Shown here piece by piece: positions 24,377-32,651 of a DNA stretch of 64,000 nt. A model generated the notes under the pieces. The model was not told where the DNA came from, made no database searches, and saw nothing but the letters and a program-made list of their open reading frames with translations. The position numbers were made by a program, and so were the translations under genes. Position 1 is the stretch's first letter, and each line of letters begins with the position of its first letter. Source of the stretch: an uncultured Adlercreutzia sp. (GTDB taxonomy: Bacteria > Actinomycetota > Coriobacteriia > Coriobacteriales > Eggerthellaceae); contig CAJUSP010000004.1 of the NCBI GenBank assembly GCA_910589165.1, forward strand, positions 1 to 64,000. Reading direction: 5' to 3'.

Positions 24377-25342
24377 ATGAAGACCCGCATCACCGAGCTG
24401 CTCGGCATCGAGTACCCCGTCGTCCAGGGGGCCATGGCCCGCATTGCCGACGGAGGGCTCGCCGGCGCGGTGAGCGAGGCCGGCGGTTTGGGCATTATCG
24501 CCTGCGGCGGTGCCCGTCCGGAATGGATCCGCGACCAGGTGGCCCGCGCCCGCGCCCTTACCAGCAAGCCCATCGGCATGAACGTCATGCTCATGGACCC
24601 GCGGGCCGACGAGGTGGCCGAGCTTGTGGTCGAGCTGGGCGTGGAAGTGGTCACCACTGGCGCCGGCAGTCCCGCCAACTATATGAAGGCGTGGAAGGAG
24701 GCCGGCGTGAAGGTGGTGCCCGTGGTGGCCTCTTCGGCCCTGGCCGCCCGCATGGAGCGCCTGGGCGCCGATGCGGTGGTGGCCGAGGGCACCGAGGCCG
24801 GCGGCCACATCGGCGAGCTCACCACTATGGCGCTTATCCCCGCGGTGTGCGAGAAGGTGTCCATTCCCGTCATCGGAGCCGGCGGCATCGTGGACGGCCG
24901 CGGCATGCTGGCTGCCTTTGCTCTGGGCGCCGAGGGCGTGCAGTGCGGCACCCGTTTCCTCACCGTGGAGGAGTGCGGCGTGCACGAGGCCTGGAAGGAG
25001 AAGGTGCTGGCGGCGAAGGACTCCGACACCATCGTTACCGGGCGCGGCACAGGGCATCCCGTGCGCGGCCTGAAGAACAAGTTCGCCCGCGAGTGCCGCA
25101 AGATGGAGCTGGCGGCCCAGTCGGGGGAGGAGCTCGAGGGCATGTACGCCGGCTCGCTCGCCCGTGCCGTGGCGGGTGACGTGGAGAACGGCTCGGTGAT
25201 GGCCGGCCAGGTGGCGGCGCTCGTCACCGAGCGCGGCACGGCTGCCGGCGTCATCACCGAGATGGTGCGCGAGGCCGAGGCTTTGGCCGGGCGCTCCATG
25301 GAGGCCCTGGCCGCAATGAACGCCCAGCGCGAGCGCGCGTAA
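24377..25342 (+). CDS. fabK: Enoyl-ACP reductase II
   Basis: Protein of 321 residues of the FMN-dependent nitronate monooxygenase/FabK fold. VVQGAMARIADG, GGLGIIACGG, AEGTEAGGHIGE (carrying the FabK-type His) and VIGAGGIVDGRG are visible. It catalyses the last step of each elongation cycle and replaces FabI. First gene of a six-gene operon; FabK-type enzymes are not inhibited by triclosan, as known for the family. Confidence 0.93.
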   Translation: MKTRITELLGIEYPVVQGAMARIADGGLAGAVSEAGGLGIIACGGARPEWIRDQVARARALTSKPIGMNVMLMDPRADEVAELVVELGVEVVTTGAGSPANYMKAWKEAGVKVVPVVASSALAARMERLGADAVVAEGTEAGGHIGELTTMALIPAVCEKVSIPVIGAGGIVDGRGMLAAFALGAEGVQCGTRFLTVEECGVHEAWKEKVLAAKDSDTIVTGRGTGHPVRGLKNKFARECRKMELAAQSGEELEGMYAGSLARAVAGDVENGSVMAGQVAALVTERGTAAGVITEMVREAEALAGRSMEALAAMNAQRERA

Positions 25343-25368
25343 GCGCAATCAAAGAGGAAGAAGGCTGA

Positions 25369-26337
25369 ATGACTGGAATTGATGCGGCGCCTCTCCCGGC
25401 GCTGGGGCCCGACGGGCTGGTGTTCATGGCCTCGGGCCAGGGCTCGCAGAAGCCTGGCATGGGGGCCGATATGCTCGACATTCCCGAGGTGGCGAACACC
25501 TTCGCCTGCGCTTCGGAGGTGCTCGGCCGCGACGTGGCGGCCCTCGTGCGCGACGCGAGCCCCGAAGAACTCAACGACACCCGCAACGCGCAGATTGCCA
25601 TTGCAGCCACGTCCATCGGCATCGGCTGGGCGCTCATGGCCCGCGACATCGTGCCCGACGCGCTGCTCGGCTTCTCGCTTGGCCAGGTGTCGGCTATGGT
25701 GCTCGGCGGCATGCTGGCCGCGGAAGACGCCTTCGCCCTCATCGCCGAGCGGGCTCGCCTTATGGGTGAGGCGGCTGACGCCAATCCCGGCGTCATGAGC
25801 GCGTTTTTGAAGATCACGCTGCCTGAGGCCGAGGCGTTGGCGGCGGACTGCGCCGAAGGCGAGGTGCTCGTGCCCGCCAACCTAAACGGCGGCGGCCAGA
25901 TCGTCATGGCCGGCACGCCGGCGGCCGTGGCCCGCGCCGAGGAGGCCTGGGCTGCCCAGAAGGGCCGCTCCTCGCGCCTGGCCACCTCCGGCGCCTTCCA
26001 CAGCCCGCTTATGGCGAGCGCCGTGGAGCCCTTCGGCGCCTATTTGGAAGGCGTGGAGTTCAAGGAGTCGGCGGTGCCGGTCGTCGGGAACGTGGGCGCC
26101 TCGCCGCTGACGGCCGCCGGTGCCCGTGAAGAGCTGATGGCCCATTTGGTGTCGCCGGTGCAGTTCGAGGCCAGCGTGCAGAAGTTGCAGGCCGCCGGGG
26201 CGAAGATGTTCGCCGAGGTGGGCTTCGGCGGCGTGCTCGCCAACCTGATCAAGCGCATCGACCGCAGCGCCCTCCGCGCCTGCGTGCAAGACCGCCCGAG
26301 CTTCGAGGCGTTCGTAGAGGAATGGAAGGGGAACTAG
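25369..26337 (+). CDS. fabD: Malonyl-CoA:ACP transacylase
   Basis: Protein of 322 residues. FMASGQGSQKPGMG is the N-terminal signature and GFSLGQVSAM contains the catalytic Ser (GxSxG-like); SGAFHSPLM carries the catalytic His. It loads malonyl groups onto acyl carrier protein. GAGGAAG lies upstream of the ATG. It sits 26 bp after fabK and 1 bp before fabG. Confidence 0.94.
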   Translation: MTGIDAAPLPALGPDGLVFMASGQGSQKPGMGADMLDIPEVANTFACASEVLGRDVAALVRDASPEELNDTRNAQIAIAATSIGIGWALMARDIVPDALLGFSLGQVSAMVLGGMLAAEDAFALIAERARLMGEAADANPGVMSAFLKITLPEAEALAADCAEGEVLVPANLNGGGQIVMAGTPAAVARAEEAWAAQKGRSSRLATSGAFHSPLMASAVEPFGAYLEGVEFKESAVPVVGNVGASPLTAAGAREELMAHLVSPVQFEASVQKLQAAGAKMFAEVGFGGVLANLIKRIDRSALRACVQDRPSFEAFVEEWKGN

Positions 26338-26338
26338 C

Positions 26339-27097
26339 ATGACCGAGATGAACGACCGCCGCGCGGCGGTGGTGACCGGGTCCACCCGCGGCATCGGGCG
26401 CGAGATCGCCCGGGAGCTGGCGGCGGCCGGTATGAACGTGGTGGTGAACAGCTCGTCGGAGCGCAGCCTGCCTGCCGCCGAGGAGCTGGCGGCATCCCTG
26501 GCCGACGAGTTCGGCGTTGAGGCCGTGGCTGTGGCCGCCAATGTGGCCGACGAGGCCGAGGCCAACGCCCTCATCGACGCGGCCATGGAGGCCTTCGGGC
26601 GCGTGGACGTGCTCGTGAACAACGCCGGCATCACCCGCGACGGCCTGGCGGCTCGCATGACCGACGAGGACTTCGACGCCGTTATCGACATCAACCTCAA
26701 GGGCACCTTCCACTGCTGCCGCGCCGCGGCCAAGCCCATGATGAAGCAGCGCTGGGGCCGCATCATCAACATGTCCAGCGTGGTGGGCGTCTACGGCAAC
26801 GCGGGCCAGGTGAACTACGCCGCTAGCAAGGCCGGCGTCATCGGCATCACGAAGACCATCGCCAAGGAACTCGCGAAGCGCAACGTCACGGCCAACGCCG
26901 TGGCTCCTGGCTTCATTGCCACTGATATGACCGACGCGCTCTCTGACAGCCAGAAAGAGGCCATCACGGGCCGCATCGGCTGCGGGCGGCTGGGCGAGCC
27001 GGCCGACATCGCCCATCTGGTGCGCTTCCTCGCCTCGGACGAGGCGTCTTACATCACCGGTCAGGTAATCTGCGTGGACGGAGGTATGTCCCTATGA
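26339..27097 (+). CDS. fabG: 3-oxoacyl-ACP reductase
   Basis: Protein of 252 residues, a classical short-chain dehydrogenase. NADPH site TGSTRGIGRE, NNAG in VLVNNAGITRDGL, and the Ser-Tyr-Lys triad in NMSSVVGVYGNAGQVNYAASK. It reduces 3-ketoacyl-ACP in each elongation cycle. The 3' end overlaps fabF by 4 bp (ATGA), indicating coupled translation. Confidence 0.95.
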   Translation: MTEMNDRRAAVVTGSTRGIGREIARELAAAGMNVVVNSSSERSLPAAEELAASLADEFGVEAVAVAANVADEAEANALIDAAMEAFGRVDVLVNNAGITRDGLAARMTDEDFDAVIDINLKGTFHCCRAAAKPMMKQRWGRIINMSSVVGVYGNAGQVNYAASKAGVIGITKTIAKELAKRNVTANAVAPGFIATDMTDALSDSQKEAITGRIGCGRLGEPADIAHLVRFLASDEASYITGQVICVDGGMSL

Positions 27098-28374
27098 CGA
27101 ACGAGAACATTCAGATGCGCCGGCCCGATGGCACGCACCGCGTGGTTGTCACTGGCGTGGGCGCGGTGACGCCCGCCGGCGTGGGCGTGGACGCGCTGTG
27201 GGAGAAGCTCATGAGCGGCGAGACCTGCATTGCCCCCATCGAGCGCTTCGACACCTCCGACTACGAGGTGCACCTGGCCGCCGAGGTGCGCGACTTCGAC
27301 GGCACCGAGCACGGCCTTTCCAAGAAGGAGGCGCGCCGCTTCGAGCGCTTCGTGCAGTACGCCATCGTGGCCGCCGACGAGGCCCTGGCCCAGTCGGGGC
27401 TCGAGGTGACCGACGAGAACCGCGACCGCATCGCCGTGGTGTTCGGCACCGGCATCGGCGGCATCGACGAGCTTGAGAAGAGCTTCTCCATCTTGGCCGA
27501 AAAGGGGCCCAAGCGCGTGAACCCGCTGTTCATCCCCACGATGATCGGCAACATTGCCGCGGGTAATTTGGCCATTCGCTACGGCATGCGCGGCGAGTGC
27601 CTGAACGTGGTGACCGCCTGTGCCACCGGCGCCCACTGCATTGGCACGGCCTTGCGCGATATTCGCCACGGCTACATCGACGCGGCGCTCGTGGGCGGCA
27701 CGGAGGAATCCGTAAGCCCCATCTGCATCGCCGGCTTCACCAACTTGGGGGCGCTTACCCGCTCCGAGGACCCGCAGGCCGCGAGCCTGCCCTTCGACGC
27801 CCGCCGCGGAGGCTTCGTGGCTGGCGAGGGAGCCGGCGCGCTCGTCATCGAGTCGCTGGAGAGCGCCCTGGCCCGCGGCGCCGAGCCCATCGCGGAAATT
27901 ACCGGCTTCGGCTCTACCGGCGACGCCTACCACATGACCGCGCCTGACCCTGAGGCCACGGCCATCACCGCCGCTATGGCCGCTGCTCTGGCCGAGGGCG
28001 GCTTCACGGCGGCCGACCTGGGGCACTTGAATGCCCACGGCACCGGCACGCCGGCCAACGACGCCACCGAGTCGAAGGCGCTTGCGGCGCTTGCCGGCGA
28101 GGAGGCGCCCGCGGTGCCCGTCACCTCCATCAAGGGTGCCACGGGCCACATGCTGGGCGCTGCCGGCGCTGTGGAGGCCATCGTGTGCGCGCTCTCTGTG
28201 GCCCGCGACACCGTGCCTCCTACGGCCGGGTTCGCCGAGCCGGCCGAGGACTGCCCGGTGGCCGTGGTCACCGAGGCGAAGACCGACTACCCGCAGAAGG
28301 TGGCCCTTTCCACCTCGCTCGGCTTCGGCGGCCACAATGCTGCCCTGGCGTTTTCCCCGTACAAGGAGTCCTAG
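27094..28374 (+). CDS. fabF: 3-oxoacyl-ACP synthase II
   Basis: Protein of 426 residues, the elongating condensing enzyme. Catalytic Cys in NVVTACATGAHCIG, His in NAHGTGTPANDATE and SIKGATGHMLGAAGA, and the GFGGHNAAL end signature. The sequence before RRPDGTHRVVVTGVG is a short extension. It overlaps fabG by 4 bp and precedes fabZ by 1 bp. Confidence 0.95.
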   Translation: MTNENIQMRRPDGTHRVVVTGVGAVTPAGVGVDALWEKLMSGETCIAPIERFDTSDYEVHLAAEVRDFDGTEHGLSKKEARRFERFVQYAIVAADEALAQSGLEVTDENRDRIAVVFGTGIGGIDELEKSFSILAEKGPKRVNPLFIPTMIGNIAAGNLAIRYGMRGECLNVVTACATGAHCIGTALRDIRHGYIDAALVGGTEESVSPICIAGFTNLGALTRSEDPQAASLPFDARRGGFVAGEGAGALVIESLESALARGAEPIAEITGFGSTGDAYHMTAPDPEATAITAAMAAALAEGGFTAADLGHLNAHGTGTPANDATESKALAALAGEEAPAVPVTSIKGATGHMLGAAGAVEAIVCALSVARDTVPPTAGFAEPAEDCPVAVVTEAKTDYPQKVALSTSLGFGGHNAALAFSPYKES

Positions 28375-28375
28375 C

Positions 28376-28849
28376 ATGACCGATGAGTTGCAGCAGGCGC
28401 CGCTGCCCTGGGGGCGCGAGGAAATCGAGGGCATCCTTCCCCACCGCGAGCCGTTCGTGTGGGTGAGCCGCATTGTGGCCATCGAGCCCGGCGTCTCTAT
28501 CGAAGGCGAGCTCGATGTGCCGGCCGATCTGGACCTGTTCCGCGGGCACTTCCCGGGACACCCCGTGCTGCCCGGCGTCATCATCATGGAGGCCCTCGCC
28601 CAGTGCGCCTCCATCGCCGTGCTCGAGAGCCCCGAGCTGCGCGGCTGCATCGGCTTTCTCACCGGCATCGACGGCGCGAAGTTCCGCCGCCAGGTGGCCC
28701 CGGGCGAGACGGTCACCCTGAAGGCGACCATCGTGAAGTCGTCGCGCCGGCTCGTGGTGGCCGAGGTAGAGGCCTCTGTGAACGGCGAGGTGTGCGCCAC
28801 GGCCACGCAGAAGTACGTGCTCGCGCCGAAGGAAGAAAACCATGGCTAA
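28376..28849 (+). CDS. fabZ: 3-hydroxyacyl-ACP dehydratase
   Basis: Protein of 157 residues with a hot-dog fold. LPHREPFVWV holds the catalytic His and GHFPGHPVLPGVIIMEALAQ the catalytic Glu. AAGGAG precedes the ATG at 28376; a longer reading frame upstream lies inside fabF and is not real. The stop overlaps the accDA start by 8 bp. Confidence 0.94.
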   Translation: MTDELQQAPLPWGREEIEGILPHREPFVWVSRIVAIEPGVSIEGELDVPADLDLFRGHFPGHPVLPGVIIMEALAQCASIAVLESPELRGCIGFLTGIDGAKFRRQVAPGETVTLKATIVKSSRRLVVAEVEASVNGEVCATATQKYVLAPKEENHG

Positions 28850-31436
28850 AGGCTCCAAGTACATCAGCTTCGACACCGCCGGCAACTTCGTCAGCGACGA
28901 GGCTCCCGCGCCGGCGGCCCCGGAAGCGGAAGGCGCGCTGAAGTCGGCGGTGTCCTACGCGCTGGACGCCATCGCCGAGGCGGCCGGCACCCTGCCGGAC
29001 ACGGCGGCGGCGCTCATTGGCGCCAAGGCTGCCGGCACGCCGGAGGATCCCGAGGAGGCCGTGCTGCACGTCTCGCGCCACGTGCGCTCCACCATCGGCG
29101 ACGACTTCGCTGTGACGCCCGAGGCCCGCACGAAGCCCCGGGCCCTCGTTATCGCCTCGGCGAAGAACGCCCGCGCCTTCGTGGTGCCCATGGAGGCGGC
29201 CGGGCTCGACGTGGTGTTCGCTACGGTGGACAACCGCTCGCTCGACGGGTTCGCCCGCCGCACGCTGCCCACCTACAACGTCGGGCTCACCACGCCCGAG
29301 GTGAGCGCAGAGCTTCTGCTCGGCAATATCTACACGGTGCTGTCGGCCGCCAAGGCCTGCGGCGCCTCGCTCATCTTCCTCGACAGCGCCACGGCGCCTC
29401 TGGCCGAGGATCGCTACTTCCTGCGCCACGCCGCCAAGCGCGGCCTGCGCGTGTTCGCCCCCGCCTTCGAGGGCACCATGCGCATGGGATGGGTGGAGCT
29501 GCTCGCCGCCGACGGCGACGGGGCCTGCTCGGTGCCCTCCGAGGCGCCTTGGGAGCAGGGCACGGCGCCCGCGGTCGACGATGACGAGGGCCCGACCCAT
29601 TGGCGGCGCTGCCACAAATGCAAGCTCTTCTTCGACAAGCAGGAGATGATCGACGAGGGGCACCGCTGCCCCGCCTGCGGCACCCTGCAGCGCCTGCGCT
29701 CCGACGAGCGCATCGCCGCCACGGTGGACGCGGGGTCCTTTGAAGAGTGGAATGCGGAAATGCCCGACTCCAACCCGCTCGACTTTCCGGGCTACCCCGA
29801 GAAGCTGGCCGACCAGCGCGAGAAGAGCGGCCTGGCGGAGGCGGTGTGCACGGGCCGGGCGACCATCGCCGGGCTGCCCGTGGCCATCGGCGTCATGGAA
29901 TCCGGCTTCTTCATGGGGTCCATGGGGCATGTGGTGGGCGAGAAGGTGTCGGCCATGATCGACCGCGCCATCGCCGAGCGGCTGCCGGTGGTCGTGTTCT
30001 GCGCTTCGGGCGGCGCGCGCATGCAGGAGGGGCTCATCTCGCTCATGCAGATGGCGAAGGTCTCCTGCGCGGTGGAGCGCCTGGCCCAGGCGCGGCTGCC
30101 GTTCATCACGGTGCTGACCGACCCCACCACCGGCGGCGTGACCGCGTCGTTCGCCATGCAGGGCGACATCGTGCTGGCCGAGCCGGGGGCGCTCATCGGC
30201 TTCGCCGGCCAGCGCGTGATCCGCGACACCATCAAGCAGGAGCTCCCCGAGGGCTTCCAAACCGCCGAGTTCGCGCTGGAGCACGGGCTCATCGACGCTA
30301 TTGTAGAACGCCCGCAGATGCGCAGCGTGCTTGCCCAGCTTTTGGCCCTGCATGCGCCGGCCGACGACCCGAGCCGCATCGTCACCTACCACAGCGTGAT
30401 GGATGCGCTGTCGGTGGGCACGGCGGCCTACGGCTCCGTGGAAGTGGCCGCTTCCGCCCGCGAGGAGAGCGAGCGTTTGGGCGCCGAGGAGGAGGCGGGC
30501 TTCCTGAAGAGCCTGGCCGAGGCGGTGCCGGTGGTGGGCGAGCTTATCGGCAAGGGCGACGATGCCGAGGACGCGGCTGACGCCGACCGCCGCGAGCTTG
30601 AGCGCCACGCCCGCCGCGAGGCCCGCAAATCGGGTGTCAGCGGCGAGGCCGAGGCGGGCAGCGCCTGGGCGAGCGTGCAGATTGCCCGCAACGTGCACCG
30701 CCCCACGGCGCGCCGGTACCTCGAGGGGCTCGTCGAGGGCTTCATCGAGCTGCACGGCGACCGCGCCTTCGCCGACGACGGCGCCATCCTCGCCGGCCTC
30801 GGCTGGATTTCCGGGCATCCCGTCACCATTATCGCCCAGGAGAAGGGCGTGAACCTGGCCGATCGCGTGGCCCGCAACTTCGGCTGCCCGCAGCCTGAGG
30901 GCTACCGCAAGTCGCTGCGGCTCATGCGCGAGGCCGAGAGGTTCGGCCGTCCCATCCTGTGCCTGGTAGACACCCAGGGCGCCTTCTGCGGCACCGAGGC
31001 CGAGGAGCGCGGCCAGGGCAACGCCATCGCCGACAACCTGGTGGCCATGGCCGGCCTGAAAGTTCCGGTGGTCAGCGTGCTGCTCGGCGAGGGCGGAAGT
31101 GGCGGCGCGCTCGCGTTGGCCGTGGGCAACCGCGTGGCCATGCAGGAGCACGCCGTGTACTCGGTGCTCTCGCCGGAGGGCTTCGCCTCTATCCTGTGGA
31201 AGGACCGCTCTCGCGCGCCGGAGGCGGCCGACGCTATGAAGATGGATGCCGCCTCGGTGCTCGATTGCGGCATCATCGACGCGGTCATCTCGGAAGGGGA
31301 GGGCCCGGCCCACGAGAACCCCGAGGCCGCCGTGGCCGCCGTGCGCGACTACGTGCGCGAGGCCTACAAGGAGCTGGCCGACCTCACTCCCGACGAGCTC
31401 GTCCGCCAACGCCAGGAACGCTTCGCGAAGTTCTAA
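28842..31436 (+). CDS. accDA: Fused acetyl-CoA carboxylase carboxyltransferase (AccD-AccA) with N-terminal biotin-carboxylase-like domain
   Basis: Protein of 864 residues. Residues about 256-520 are AccD: a zinc ribbon (CHKC...CPAC), then FMGSMGHVVGEK and CASGGARMQEG. Residues about 610-864 are AccA: ARNVHRPTARRYLEGL, CPQPEGYRKSLRLM and GEGGSGGALALA. The two are joined by a charged linker. They transfer CO2 from carboxybiotin to acetyl-CoA to make malonyl-CoA. Unusually, residues about 99-210 precede the zinc ribbon and resemble the pre-ATP-grasp domain of biotin carboxylase (RALVIASAKNARAF, then SAAKACGASLIFLDS and HAAKRGLRVFAPAFEG), with no ATP-grasp region. accB and accC are not in the window. 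Last gene of the operon. Confidence 0.93.
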   Translation: MAKGSKYISFDTAGNFVSDEAPAPAAPEAEGALKSAVSYALDAIAEAAGTLPDTAAALIGAKAAGTPEDPEEAVLHVSRHVRSTIGDDFAVTPEARTKPRALVIASAKNARAFVVPMEAAGLDVVFATVDNRSLDGFARRTLPTYNVGLTTPEVSAELLLGNIYTVLSAAKACGASLIFLDSATAPLAEDRYFLRHAAKRGLRVFAPAFEGTMRMGWVELLAADGDGACSVPSEAPWEQGTAPAVDDDEGPTHWRRCHKCKLFFDKQEMIDEGHRCPACGTLQRLRSDERIAATVDAGSFEEWNAEMPDSNPLDFPGYPEKLADQREKSGLAEAVCTGRATIAGLPVAIGVMESGFFMGSMGHVVGEKVSAMIDRAIAERLPVVVFCASGGARMQEGLISLMQMAKVSCAVERLAQARLPFITVLTDPTTGGVTASFAMQGDIVLAEPGALIGFAGQRVIRDTIKQELPEGFQTAEFALEHGLIDAIVERPQMRSVLAQLLALHAPADDPSRIVTYHSVMDALSVGTAAYGSVEVAASAREESERLGAEEEAGFLKSLAEAVPVVGELIGKGDDAEDAADADRRELERHARREARKSGVSGEAEAGSAWASVQIARNVHRPTARRYLEGLVEGFIELHGDRAFADDGAILAGLGWISGHPVTIIAQEKGVNLADRVARNFGCPQPEGYRKSLRLMREAERFGRPILCLVDTQGAFCGTEAEERGQGNAIADNLVAMAGLKVPVVSVLLGEGGSGGALALAVGNRVAMQEHAVYSVLSPEGFASILWKDRSRAPEAADAMKMDAASVLDCGIIDAVISEGEGPAHENPEAAVAAVRDYVREAYKELADLTPDELVRQRQERFAKF

Positions 31437-31442
31437 CAAGCA

Positions 31443-31468
31443 GAAGGGCCCGGAATACCGGGCCCTTC
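31443..31468 (+). terminator. Terminator of the fabK-accDA operon
   Basis: An 11-bp perfect stem (31443-31453 with 31458-31468) and AATA loop start 7 bp after the accDA stop. The following tract (GTCGTCTTGG) is only moderately T-rich. Confidence 0.75.
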
Positions 31469-31485
31469 GTCGTCTTGGCTCGTCC

Positions 31486-31640
31486 GCGCGGGAGGGCGGC
31501 GCATTCATCGTCCGGTCACCCGCTCCGCTGTTCGCCTTCGGCTCAGGCGCTCCGCTCCCTCATGCTTTTATGAGCGACCTTCGGTCGCGGGTAGGCAGTG
31601 TTCAGAGAGCCCGGCCGACGAACGCGCCACCCTCCCGCGC
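31486..31640. repeat. Long intergenic inverted repeat
   Basis: 30-bp arms at 31486-31515 and 31611-31640 are complementary at 26 of 30 positions, most mismatches being G-U compatible. The loop contains a smaller hairpin (GCGACC/GGTCGC, 31574-31588). It lies between the convergent accDA and ddh genes and would form a long cruciform or RNA hairpin. Confidence 0.8.
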
Positions 31641-31667
31641 TACCCGTAAAACAGTGCGCACCTGTTT

Positions 31668-32651
31668 CTACAGCATGTTCGCGCGCAGGTCCTCGGCGCT
31701 CATCGGGGAGAGCTGGGCGGGGGCGATGTCGAAGATGGTCTTGCAGCCCACCTCGCCGGCCTGGGCCATGCGCCAGCAGGCGCGGGCGCAGGCGGCCAGC
31801 ACGGAACCGGTGAACTCCGGGTTGGAATCGAGCTTCAGCGAGTACTCGATCACGTGGGTGTTCTCGCCGTTTGCGCCGGTGGTGCCGGTGCGGATGACCG
31901 AGCCGCCGTGGGGAATGCCGGCGTGGTCGCGGTTCAGCTCCTCCTGGGAGATGAAGGTGACCGTGGTGTCGTAGTCGGCGAAGTAGTTCGGCATGGTGAC
32001 GATGGCCTCTTCGATGGCGGTGGTGTCGGCGCCCTCCTCGGCCACGACGAAGCACTCGCGGGTGTGCTTCTGGCGCGTGGTCAGCTCGGGGTTCGCGCCG
32101 GAGCGCACCGCTTCCAGCGCCTCGGGCACGGGCACGGTGTACTGGCGGGCGTCAACGACGCCGGGGATGCGGCGAATGGCGTCGGAGTGGCCCTGGGACA
32201 CGCCGCGGCCCCAGAAGGTGTAGTCGGCGCCGTTGGGCATGATGGCGTTCGCGTACACGCGCGACACCGAGAACATGCCCGGATCCCAGCCCACCGAGAT
32301 GACGGCCACGTGGCCCCCCTCGCGGGCGGCAGCATCCACGGCGGCGAAGTGCGCCGGGATGTTGGCATGGGTGTCGAAGGAGTCCACCACGTTGTACAGC
32401 AGCGCTGCGGCCGGGGTCTGCTCCGGCAGGTCGGTGGCGCTTCCGCCGGCCAGCATCAGCACGTCGATGTCGCCGGTGTGGGCGGCCAGGTCGGCGGCGG
32501 GCCACACGGCCACGTTCTCGCCGTAGGGCTTCACGCTGGCCGGGTCGCGGCGGGTGAAGATGCCCACCACTTCCATGTCGTCGTTGGCGTTGACGGCCAG
32601 CTCGATGCCGCGGCCGAGGTTTCCGTACCCGAGAATACCGATGCGAATCAC
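31668..32651 (-). CDS. ddh: meso-Diaminopimelate D-dehydrogenase
   Basis: Protein of 327 residues. IRIGILGYGNLGRGIE binds NADPH; GSATDLPEQ, GWDPGMFSVSRVYANA, FWGRGVSQGHSDAIRRIPGV and MPHGG-type IPHGGSVIRTGTTG closely match the Corynebacterium enzyme. It makes meso-diaminopimelate from tetrahydrodipicolinate in one step for lysine and peptidoglycan. The start is GTG at 32651 with AAGGAGG upstream. It overlaps the histidine kinase stop by 4 bp, so it appears to be the third gene of that operon. Confidence 0.95.
   Translation of the reverse strand: MIRIGILGYGNLGRGIELAVNANDDMEVVGIFTRRDPASVKPYGENVAVWPAADLAAHTGDIDVLMLAGGSATDLPEQTPAAALLYNVVDSFDTHANIPAHFAAVDAAAREGGHVAVISVGWDPGMFSVSRVYANAIMPNGADYTFWGRGVSQGHSDAIRRIPGVVDARQYTVPVPEALEAVRSGANPELTTRQKHTRECFVVAEEGADTTAIEEAIVTMPNYFADYDTTVTFISQEELNRDHAGIPHGGSVIRTGTTGANGENTHVIEYSLKLDSNPEFTGSVLAACARACWRMAQAGEVGCKTIFDIAPAQLSPMSAEDLRANML

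Noticed and set aside
28713..31508. 931-codon minus-strand frame opposite accDA
   Set aside because: Shadow frame; accDA motifs on the plus strand are complete.
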